This document shows positions 1 to 12,000 of a DNA stretch of 64,000 bases, piece by piece. The position numbers and the translations under genes were made by a program. Below the pieces are notes generated by a model. The model was not told where the DNA came from. It did not search any database and worked only from the letters and a program-made list of their open reading frames with translations. The stretch's first letter is position 1, and each line of letters opens with the position of its first letter. This DNA comes from Taenia hydatigena. Lineage: Eukaryota > Platyhelminthes > Cestoda > Cyclophyllidea > Taeniidae. Location: NCBI GenBank assembly GCA_036345935.2, contig JADWOT020001561.1, forward strand, positions 496,001 through 560,000, written 5' to 3'.

Positions 1-3000
1 CCCTTCGCAACGGGTCGAAGAACAATGTAGACCTCTGACCAGGACTGCAAAGGCATTCCCAGCATCAGGAGACCCATCTGTCGTCCCTTCACTACCTCGT
101 CTAGCAGACGTTCTAGGTTGTGGAACTGCTCGTCTGTCAGCTGCATGTTCTTCCGGTAGTCCTCAATGTTTTGACTTACTAGGAAACGTTGAACAAAAAA
201 GTGAACCGTTACTTTACAGTTCCACGGCAAACGCCTCTGGTAGTCCAAAGGGCCTGAAACTCATTGCGTCAAATTCTCATACGTGAACGCAGACTACAGA
301 ATTCCATAACCAATAAATTTGCATTTACTAAAAATGGCAAAAAACCAGACTGAATTGCGAAGGTGTTTTACCTTTTTTGTTTATTTTTTTTTCGCTTTCA
401 AAAAAAAAATAAGATTGGTCGCATACTCTGCAACTACCCTTCAAGGCAAAGTTTCCACCACATCAAATCAACTTTTGAGTTAATTATTCAACCGATGTTG
501 ATAATTTATTCAGGCGTTTTGTAGAACCGAATACCATCCAGGAGTACTCGGCGAGAACGATTAGCATCAATGGGAGTGATTTAAGTCATTACACTGTGAA
601 CCCGATGTAAAACGATGTAACATAAATCATCTATCGCTAGGAATGGACCGTCTTTGGCATGCAACCGCAGTTCTGCACCAAGTAGATGTAAATAATTTGT
701 GCATTTGCTGTCGGAATCAAAGGCTTGACAGGGAGTCAGTTAGCTCCGGACAGGGTCAGGAGGCGTGAACTTTGTCTTGATCGGATAATTTGCGTGCTAG
801 ACATTAAGATCATCAAAGCAACAGAACCAGTTCAGTGGCTTTTAACACTCGGATTCCAGTGACATTCCACCTTCATTGAGCTAAGCCAAATAAACAAAAA
901 CACAAGGAAAGTGGGTTTCTCTCCTTTGAAAGAGTAAAAAGTTAGATTAGTCAACAATATGCAGCTAAGCAGAATGCTAAAAAACGTTTTTAATGAGGAG
1001 GAAGAACAGACATTGAATGGTAGGACCTTTACGACAGACAAAGCTACATTTCAGGAAGATATCCCGAACGCGCCCACCAACATTTAAAAGTGTTTTTTTT
1101 TTCTGTGGTCAGGTAAACAAATTATTTAAGTTGATCGCACATATCTTTCTACCTAAGAGAAATTCATTGAGTACAATGAAGGGCCGCTATAACGCCTATC
1201 AAGTTTCGAATTTTGTGGAATTTGTAGGGGCCTTTTTAAACTCCTTTTAAGTCTATTAAGGAAGAACGTTCTACTCGCTTTATTTTAACCTTTTTACAAA
1301 GATCTCCCTTTTTACTATTATCCTAAGGCAGCACAAATACTGTACATTTCTAAGTATTTTGAATTGCTTAAAATGTCGTTTCACCTAAACTTGTTTAATT
1401 CTGAAACAACAAAGCCTTACGAAATTGCTTCAATCCTACTGCCTATGCAAAACCCTTCTGTCACAAATGAATCGCGCCTTTGTAATTTTAATAAAATTTC
1501 CAGAATTTTCACCATCTCCAAAAATTGGAGATATTAATCAATTTAATTCAATTTAATTAACTAATTGACTAACTTAATTAATTTAATTATTTAAGTTGAT
1601 TATAAAAACATGGGTCTTAAACAAATAATTTTGGCGACTTTTATTAAAAAAAAATGCTTTAGGGGTTCCATCAGCATTCGGAAAAGGTGAAATATGCCAG
1701 ATGATGCCCCACTATGCCTCCCCAATTGAATCTATAAGATTTGTATGATTCATTTGTGTATGCCAGTCAGTGCACGTCATGCTTTCCGCGACAAGGTAGC
1801 ACTTTTTTATGAGCAATACTGTGGTAGGTTGGTAGTTATTTCAACTGCTTGCAAACGCTCCATGGTTTTGGTGTCCGTAGTTTTTGCTTTTGATCTGTGG
1901 CATGCCGTTTGGCAAAGGCCCGTTGCTAAGCCTTTGTATGTTCGACTGATGGTTGCGGCTACGGCCATTTGGGTGGCCATATTGCCCCGGCCCCGAGAGC
2001 TGGCATCGTTTTACGTCTTCTTCTGCATTCGAGGAGGTCTCGGCACTCTGCATTGGTGGCAGCAGAAAGCAGACTCGACTTTAAGAGGACTTCTATACCG
2101 CTTGTGTCAAACTGTAGTGGTGCGAAAGAAGTGCATGTGCTACCGGTGGCAGAATCTCTGACACTTCACAACAGAAGGGCTGAGATCGACGTCTGCCTTC
2201 GACATCTACCCCATCCCCGTGTTCTACAAGAAAGCTATCAGCAATGGAAGCGACACTAACCATAGACTGTCGCGGAAATTCCCCTAACATACCTGCATTA
2301 AGAGACCGGTGTTCCAACGTCTCCCTATAAATATGCTGATGATCGGCAGAACCTCTTACTCTGGTCGAGTTGAACTTTCAAGAGGGATCAGTGACGTGAT
2401 GATCAGGCATCTCTTCAGTTGCACTCGAATTGTGATGACTGGCATGGCTAGCTCGTGGGTGCTTCTTCCGCACCGATTACGTTGTGATGGCTAACGCGGA
2501 AGGTTTACCAAGGGGAGCGTCGGGAACGACGCTCGAAAGAGGAGAGGGCAATGTAGTACTTTGTTTTGTTCTGATCGCCGGTGTCGGTTTCGGCAACTTA
2601 GGTGGCCATGCATTGCCCCAGCTGGGTTGGCAGGCCTCGTTCCCTCTACTTGCCTTCAAGGAAGTCCTTATGCCTGTTACATATCCGTTTATTCGTATTA
2701 CTTTGGCCTACCATGGCTTCAGCAAAGACTTGTGCATTCGTTTGGTATGAACATCGCCCATAAATAATTCTGGGCTTGAGTAATCTTGATTAACTAAATA
2801 TAAGTCCAACAAATTTAATGCTATAAAAGGTTCCTCAAAAGTGGTACTCAAGCGCGTAGTTTCAACACTTCGTAAAAAACTCTTGCAAGGGTGGCTAAAG
2901 TTTTTATTTGGCAATATAATGAACTCTTGCAATATTTAAAAGGCGCTTCTTTTCACCAGAAAATTTGTGCATTTTTCACGAAATTCATGCGATCAAATTT

Positions 3001-6000
3001 TTTAAAATGGGTGATCTGAAGAGGCATAATTACCTCTAATTTAAAATGCGCACTTCGTTGTGATTTACTTGTTTACCTCTGAGCAATGTCCAGTTTTTTT
3101 CAGACACCTCACACTTTTGAGCTTGGTTATGCCAGCTGGAAAGTTGTTTGTGCGTAAACTTCGTTTACATCAGTAGTGTAAGCAGTGTTGTAAAATAAAC
3201 AGTTACGACGCTGTTCAAGAAAATTTTAAACAGCAACTTTTAGAACTAAAGTGCGTTACGCTGAGGCAACAAAGGCGTCAAAATGCGCACCATTTATTGT
3301 GATTGACAAATATCTAAACAAAGACTAGATTCACGGGAACGCCGCCGCAACCGCATAGTTTGGCAATTTAACTTTAAGCCTTAACGATGTTTGAGATTAC
3401 AACTACAATACGTAAAGGCGAGAGGTAAACAGTGTAATGCTTTGTTTGATTTTGACAGCCGAGTTTCGCTTTTAACCACTGAGGTGACCATGTTGCCTCA
3501 GACGGGTGGACTGACCTCTGGGGCGTGCCAGCAGCCATACATATATTCTGTTCTAGTACTGTGCCTTTTTTTGCCTTCAGGAAAGTCTCGGCACGCTACA
3601 GCAGTATTACTTATGCAACGGGGACGTTCCTTGCCATCCTTTGTTTGTTCGCTAGCTCCACGAAAGCGATTTTACAGCAACTATAAATGAGGTGGTACCG
3701 CTACTCTCTCACTCTTACTGCAGTTTTTATTTTTACTCCTAATTCAACCGGACTAATATGCCTGCTAATTTACTTAACAAAACAGCAAGTCGAGCGAGTG
3801 AGTAGGACTTATTCTTCACAAAGTCGAGTGATTACTCAAACATTTTACAAAAATACAGCTGCTAAAAGCGGGTTATTTCAATGCTTAAAATGATTTAACA
3901 CATTTTTTATTCAAAACCCGTTGCCATGCCAATCCAAGTATCATTAAAATCATATGGGATTCAGTTTTCTTCAAAGTACGACAAGGTGATACGGGATTCG
4001 GACAAACAATTGTAAAGCCCTTAGCAGCAATTAACAGTTAAGCCAAATAAAATAGCTAAAAACAATCTAAAGAAACCCCCTAATTTGTGGCGCTAATTTA
4101 AGACATTCAAGTTGTTTTCAGCAGTAATTTTTTTGTAACTGCAATTTTTCACGACGCCACCACGCTCTGCATGGTTGAGTGATTTTAGCAGATCTGGTCA
4201 TAAACATGCTGTCGCATGGGGAAGCGACAAATCCCCACTAGACATACTTAATTTGTTTATGGGGGTGACTATTCACTTACATGAATTTTAGATGCAAAAT
4301 TGTTCAAAAGAGTGAAGTCGATTGGAACAAAACAGGTTAGCATTTGCTTAGTAAAAGAGAAGCCCTTAAATAGGTTTCGAATAAGGGATGGACTGGTAAT
4401 CACTCGTTGCATTTATTCAAAAGAAATCTACGTTTATGATTGTAAATTTAAAGGCTTAAAAGCGAAATGTCTTTCTTTATCTTTAGAGCCTTTTAGATTT
4501 TCTAGTTTTTTCCATGTTCAGGCAAAAAGGCTGCCTTTAATTGTAAATTCAACTTTAGAATAATTCCACCTGCAAGTCAATTATGGAAATAAAAGCGTTT
4601 CATAATTTTAAAATTTTGGCTTTGATAAAATCATCTTATCAAAGATCGCCATTAAGGCTTTCCTTAAAAAAGGGATGCTTTCGAGCCTCAGGTAAAAGTT
4701 GTTAGTTTGCAAAGATTAAAAAGCTGACTTAAACAAGTCCAAACCCGGTAATGGCGGCACATTTTAAGGCGATATAATGCATAAGTGGTAAACTTGAATT
4801 CTTCGATTGCTCTAAACATAAAAAGTCAAACCATATCGAAATTGGCTGGTTCAATAAAAAAAATTCGGGTATTTTCTTCCTTGATATGATCCTCTGATCA
4901 TATTTATGCAAGTCAAATATTTTTATGCGCTAAATTGGGCGCGCATTGTTTATTTAACAAACAATAGCAGCTGCATAGGCCAACTAAAAGTGCAACTAGT
5001 CGGTCGTTACAAGTATAGCAATATAAAGGATATTTCAGTTAGTGATGGTTTGAAGCGGACGGCAGCGCACCGACAAAGGGGAACAAGTGATCAGCAGTAG
5101 AGAAGTTCACTTATTGCGAGTTTACCTTTTGCCCTTAGAACTTAAAACAAACAAAATCGGTTGTTACCTTCTGTGATCTGAAGACTGACCAGGAGTGATT
5201 CTCATCTTTAGTTACGATTACGGCCACGGGAATAACACTTGATGAAACCAGTTTGTGCGACCTCGCTACACCTGCCTGCAATGACTTCCTGTAACCAGTG
5301 GGAAGTCGTTAAGGATTACAAGTGTCCTTCGTTGAGGCACTCCCACCACCCCTGCATAAAACATGAGTTGGAAATGCAGAATGTGATCAGGCTTGTCCGC
5401 CCCGCTTTGAAGCTGGAGCAGGAGCTGTCTCCTCCGCATATTTGTTGTCTGGCATTTAGAGAGAGAGTGCAGCACGTCCTGTTTGAGACTCATTTGACTC
5501 GGGTCATCAACTACTCGAAGGTGGTGCTCCCACCGAGGTGCTCCAACTCCCCGTCTCACGATTGACACATTGCGTTACTGCTTCGAGATAAAAGCGCTCT
5601 CCTACACCTACATCAACTGATAAAATCGCAATTGAAGCTGCTGAGCACATCGTTTTCATCTACTCACCCATTTTACACACACCCGCACACACACACAATG
5701 CATGAAGATGAGGCAGTAGGCTTTATGGTCTGCCAATGCGTTGGTGCTCACTTCCTCCGTGTACAAACACGGCTTGCTCCCTTGCTGACCGACCGACCAA
5801 CTAGCAAAGTAACTGGCTGAATGACGTGGGATAGGAGTGGTCTCTGCCACTTCAACACTCTACCACACAATGCAGCGTGTGTTTGGTTGCCTCACCTTCT
5901 CAAGCACACCATCCTTGCACTGTGTGCATGCAAGCCGAACCAACACGCCTCAGAGGTGGCTGTTCGTTGAGCAACAACTCGAAGCGACCTTCACAATCCA

Positions 6001-9000
6001 TCAAGGCTAATGTTGATGTGATCAATCCAAAGTAGCTTCAATTTTACACAAGCATTCTACTTTTATAAGAATCTTTCCATAAAGTGGCGCAGCTTTTCAA
6101 GGCTCTAAAAGTGCTGCTTCATGCTCTGCCCTTTTATTACTGAGCATCCCAAGAGACTCAAAATGCAATAGTACACAGTTTGAATAGGTGATTTTAGTTA
6201 GTAATTCTGTTCTCCCTAATGCAACCAGTTCATTAAGCGTCATGGACTGTTGCTAAGACTGTGCAAGACCACTTTGACAACAATCACTGAGGACGTCGTC
6301 AAGGTTACAATTCAATGTACTGATTTTACCGCTTTCATACAATTTTTGCACGGTTCTCTTTCCCAACACATCGAGAGGGCACCTTCCAAGCACATCCCAC
6401 ATTAACTGGAATTAAACAGATCATAAGGCGCGCCTTTACGCGATTCTAAATGGGATGCTTCTTTTAATGTCGTTCAGATTTAATGAAATTGGCTATGCGC
6501 TGTGTCTCGTCCAATCATTCTTGGCTCTTTGAATTGCTTCCACCTTCGGAGTTTTCATATTCAATTTAAGAATTCATTGTTTACAACCAACTTTTATGCA
6601 ATTGCTGACTTATTGAAGCGGCTTTATGGTGGCGTGAGTAGACGAACCCGGAGCAGGCGCAATCACTTCCACCGATTCTGACGCGGTGCAATAAAAGGAG
6701 GAGCGAAAACAACTTAAAAGCGCTCGGTAGCCAACCGAAAGGCGGCCTCTTTAGCAATCAGCAAGACGGTGGATTGATGGTGCAGCACGACAAGCAGCCC
6801 GACTTTGCGCTGTGCCATCAGATGCAATGTAATGCAGTCCTCTTTCACTTGGGGGCTGGAATAAAGGCAGGACGTGGCATGTGCTGCAGTAGTTATGACA
6901 CTTTTTAAAGTACTTACAAGGAATCTAAACGTAGTTGGTTTTGTTTTTCCTATCCTCCAACCAAACTACAATTTTCTACCATTCAATCAAGCATCCGGCT
7001 TCTTTGGAAGCCGACGACGATGTTCAAGGCGTCGTCCACCTTGACTCACTTCGTTGTACGAAAAAGACAGCAAGAGGGAACTCACTTGCGAGATTGTAGG
7101 CGATGAATTTGGGCTCTCCGTCACCCAAATACTTGGGCACCAGCCAATCTCTGTACTTTTTAATGAAACCCTCGAGTAGCGCCACGGCTGGACGGTTTTC
7201 TAAAGGTGGAAAACAGCAAGACCACTTGTAGCACGGAACGGCGTTTAGGGCTACATTCCAACCTCTAAGATAACATCAAACCGAATAAGATTTACGTTTC
7301 TAGCGTGAGTGGGTTACGCTTTAATCATCCAAGTTGGTTGCCATGGCAAGTTAATCGCGGCGCTGAACTGAAAAATGTGAATGCTAGGACAATAATACTT
7401 TGCCGCTTAGAAGTTCTTGCAGATGCTGATACGGGATTGTAATATCTTTAATTTAATTCCTGTGTTTAAGAGGAATTTCTCGTCTCTTTTACGCTGAATA
7501 AAATTTTGCTCTAATTTGATTAAAGAAACTTTAAAAAGGCTTAAAACAACTCCCCAATTAACCGATTTTGGTGAGATAAACAAAACCCAGATCCTCCCTT
7601 CAGTCAGGGCGAATTGACGTCTCTAGAAGTCTCAATTTGCCTGCTTAAAATCAAGGCAGAATGAGTTTGTTTTGCTTTTCAGCGTGTTTTTGTGACTTAT
7701 AAGAAAGAATAATGAAAGTAACAGATTTAACGAATGAAGTAGAAGCTTTGTGTGCATAAAAAATGATAGTTTAATAGCTTAATAACAAGACAATAGGTTG
7801 TCCATACTAACACTACAATGAAATTCTTGGCCTTGTGTGGAAGTGATAACTGTATCCTTACATTCTAGAATCTCAATTTTTATACTATTCTGCTTTTTAT
7901 ACTCATCTCATTCCAGCCACGCGCTTTGGAGCGAAGGGGCTCGGTGGTGTATACTCGTTCGACAGAGCTGTCCCTTCATTTTGCCTAACTGCGTTGCTAT
8001 TGTGACCCTCTGCACTGAATTATGTCTCCACCCAAAATACTAGCTGCGTTTATTTATTAAAGAAGTTGGATAGACGTTAAATAATGGCTGCTTAGCATTT
8101 CTCTTCTTTAAATGTGCTCTGTAGGCGAGAGGCGGGAGGAAAAGTTTAAAAATCTGCTCGGGGCCGACGCGGTCGCTGCCCTGAGTCCGAGACGCCCTCG
8201 TCGTGGACATTTCAATTCCATTTCCCCATATCCTTCCTCTGCTCATAATAGCAGTGTCTAGAGGCAACCAACCTTCTCATAGTCAGGGTGGAAGAAAGGA
8301 AGAACCGTCCACTATGGCACCTCTTAATTTGACACCACTTTATCTTCTTTTATATTTGGCGCCAACCTCAGTTATTCCAGCTTTAACTTAAATTAATGCA
8401 TTTTTGGACACCTTTAAAGCTAGTAAACTTATATTTTTTAACTCTCCTTTCAATAGTCGTGGATTCTTTTAAAATGTTTCGGAGGTGGGCTTGATTTTTA
8501 GGGTTCCTGCCTTTCTCTCAGTTTTCATTTCTTTTTATAAATTTCTTATTCTCTTTAAGTAAATATAAGTTTTCCAAATTTTTCATCTAAAATATTCATG
8601 TTTTTGAAGGTTTTCTACATTCGTGTTAAGACAGAGTGGTCTGGATTTGCAATATTTATTTAGGGTTCACCAAATGCCGAATAATCTTGTGCAATAACAC
8701 CTACACTTTTGTTCCATTTTTGCACCAAAATTGATATTTTTTACAATCATAAACTGGTTTAACATTGTCTGCACAAGAAATTGCGTTTTCGCCACTCCAA
8801 AATGCGTTTTCTCACTTTTTATTTAGTCGTGATCCTCCGTCCCCTTTGTTGCATTCTAAATCACAATAAATTCGCAATCGGACTAAGCTCAGTAGTGTCT
8901 CCCAACACTGTCCGAAATTCGCCTTGGCCAAATCTTTTGGGCAACTGCACGGAGTTGATTCCCACCTATGGCCTCAGCTCCTGTCCCTAGCAAAGGCGCT

Positions 9001-12000
9001 TTAGCTTCTCCTCACTTGGAAAGCAAACACCATTCTATGCATCGAATCTGAGACGCTAAATTCCTGTGCAAACATCTTTTGAAAACCACGAAATCCATGT
9101 TAATTGATTTAATTCATTCTGTAGTCCGTTGTAACGATTTCGCTACCCTTGGACGTGATTAAGACAGGGTAACTAAAGGTCTTTTCGCATGAATTAGTAT
9201 GGCTATGAGAAAGTAGTTTATCGTCTGTTTCTAAAGTTAAAACCATTACAGTGGCCTACTTGCGACACAGAGACGGGGATTCTCGTCGTAGCCGTCGGGA
9301 CAGTCGATTTCGCCGTCGCACACGAAGGCGAAGGAGAGACAGAAGGAGTACTGCTGGCAGGGCCACGGTGCAGTCACTGGACAGCCATTGCCCACTGGCA
9401 CTGCCTCCTTCATTTCTAGGCGCATAATGCAGTCTGCTTAGTGAGATTTCCTTTCACTATGATACCAATTAGTCCTTATTTGAAGGTTATTAACAGACAG
9501 TGGTTTTGCCGCAATGGTGAGCTCAAATTATTATGCATGCAACAAAATTCCTAATCTCTTGTCTTTAGTCCTATTTATCAATAAAGAAGACTAAATGAAG
9601 GAGAGGATAGGCACTGGTACGACCCATGCTTCTGTCGCGTCATTCGACGACACTGAGGGTGTTGGCACTTTAACCGATAAGGTGCTGCCAATCTGACATT
9701 GAGGATCCGTTCAAGGGTCCAAGCAAATGACTTCAAAGATGTGCAAAGCTTCTGCTCGTATCCATTCACTTGTTGGGAGTCTTTTACTGGAGCCGTGTTT
9801 ACTAAGGCAACAAAAGCAAGTAATTTTGCGCTTTTTAAAAGCTAAATTTTAATTAGATTATTAAATACAAAGTTATGCAAATTGCTCAATCATCTCCAAA
9901 GCCAATTTGGTTGCGCAGTTGGTGACAACGAAGGTCGGTGACAGCGACAGTGCCCAAGTCGAACTCCTTCACTTAATAAGTTTGGGAGTCTAAACAGCGG
10001 CGAATACCTTTCATTACTCTTTAAAGTTGCCAAAGCTCTTGACTAATTTGCCGTCCAAAGCGTTTTTCACCTTTACCCAACCACTGTGATGCCTCAAAAT
10101 AGCTAGTTTCATAGGATTGGAGATGCTATTCGCATCACTTTCGAGGTACCAAAAGCCGCACTCTTGGGGTCGTTGAAATCACCTTCAGTTGAACCGGACT
10201 GGAGAGGCACCTTGGTTCAATGCATTTATGCGTCTTGGCCAAAATATCTCCACAATTTATCAATTCGTTATCTCCATTGTTTGCAGCTGAAATGTATTTT
10301 CTCAAGTTTACTCCAATCGACAAATATTGGAGGTGGTCACAGCATATTCCAGTGGCTAACTAAGGGGGACAAGGAGTTGCATGGATACGGTCGCCTCAAT
10401 TTACGCACTTTTTATCCCCATAAGTCTGTCCGACTGACTTGCGCAACAAAGAAACCGAGTGCTTTCTTTGTATTCTTGTAAATGCAAATTGGGTCCACAT
10501 CATCACTTCAGGCAACTTCCACCCAAATCAGCCAGGTTTTTTTGTCTGAATTTACCTTAGAGGGGGCTTTCACTTTGAACGGACAAACACTCGAGGAAAG
10601 AAGTCAACAAAACTTAAACTTAAGAAAGATTTGCAAATTCTTTCTTCCTAATAACTTCTGATAACTTGCTATGGTGGCCGAATCGCTATCCAAAAGTAAT
10701 TTGTGCAGAAAGTGGTTACATCTCCGACACAGCATCAAAACGTGTAAATAGTCCTCGCCTCTTTATATCGCTCGTTGCCGCATTTGTTTTGTTGGTCCGT
10801 TGGGAAGGGGCTGAGAATCCTCCTCTTACCATGCGATGAATACAAAAGTTCAATTACTTAAATTATTAAAGCGTCAAAACTCGGTGGATTCGTAACGGGA
10901 GGAGGGAGACAGGGAGTAAGAGACTACTTTGGCCTTTTCGCTACCTCACTTACCTATCGCATGTGAACATCTGCTTATGCGTAACCAGTTGGGTCATCCA
11001 TCGCTGCAACTTTTTCGCTTCCACTAACTAAAAATGCTTTTATTAGGCTTTTTATCGGTTAAAGTGATTAGAAAAGAGGGGATTTAGTGTCACTTGCCTA
11101 GAAGAACGTGCTAAAACGCATGCGATGTTAGTCAACATGGTTGAAAGATTATGAAAGCATCCAGCAAGACCCTTAATTGCTTCAAGTACACGGATGATGT
11201 AACAGAGGGAAATAGTAAGCATTAATCTAAGGAACTCTGGGCTAGTGGATGACACGACACAACTGCTATCTATTTATCTTTCCTAATTGCGTGCTTTTGC
11301 AGCAGTGCTTGATGAGTTTTCTGCTTGTCTTGTAAGAAAGGTGGCATTTTGTGACACTCCAGCCTCAATTGGCTGTGCAGGTCCTTTTCTCACACACACC
11401 TTTGAGTTGTTGCTCAACGAACAGCCACCTCTGAGGCGTGTTGGTTCGGCTTGCATGCACACAGTGCAAGGATGGTGTGCTTGAGAAGGTGACGCAACCA
11501 AACACACGCTGCATTGTGTGGTAGAGTGTTGAAGTGGCAGAGGCCACTCCTATCCCACGTCATTCAGCCAGTTACTTTGCTAGTTGGTCGGTCGGTCAGC
11601 AAGTGAGCAAGCCGTGTTTGTACACGGAGGAAGTGAGCACCAACGCATTGGCAGACCATAAAGCCTACTGCCTCATCTTCATGCATTGTGTGTGTGTGCG
11701 GGTGTGTGTAAAATGGGTGAGTAGATGAAAACGATGTGCTCAGCAGCTTCAATTGCGATTTTATCAGTTGATGTAGGTGTAGGAGAGCGCTTTTATCTCG
11801 AAGCAGTAACGCAATGTGTCAATGGAGCACCTCGGTGGGGGCAGCACTTCTGAGTAGTTGATGACCCGAGTCAAATGAGTCTCAAACAGGACGTGCTGCA
11901 CTCTCTCTCTAAATGCCAGACAACAAATATGCGGAGGAGGCAGCTCCTGCTCCAGCTTCAAAGCGGGGCGGACAAGCCTAATCACATTCTGCATTTCCAA

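Larger units (their letters stand above)
179..7085. other. Intron 3 of the prohormone-4-like gene, 6.9 kb, repeat-filled
   Basis: The stretch lies between exons 4 and 3 of the minus-strand precursor gene. It holds three copies of the dispersed 170-bp element, the left arm of inverted repeat 1, an AT-rich block at 1530-1605 made of TTAAT/TTAATTAA words, and one exon-like island near 6714-6856. I see no other coding signal; the open frames here are short, low in charged residues and lack splice signals. Confidence 0.6.

Noticed and set aside
5239..5565. 108-codon frame kept in both arms of inverted repeat 1 as a conserved gene
   Set aside because: Both strands are open in both arms, the product resembles nothing known, and near-identity of the arms explains conservation without selection.
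5138..5982. Inverted repeat 1 arm as an LTR or TRIM retrotransposon
   Set aside because: I looked for direct repeats at the two ends of an arm and for TG...CA borders with a primer binding site and found none.
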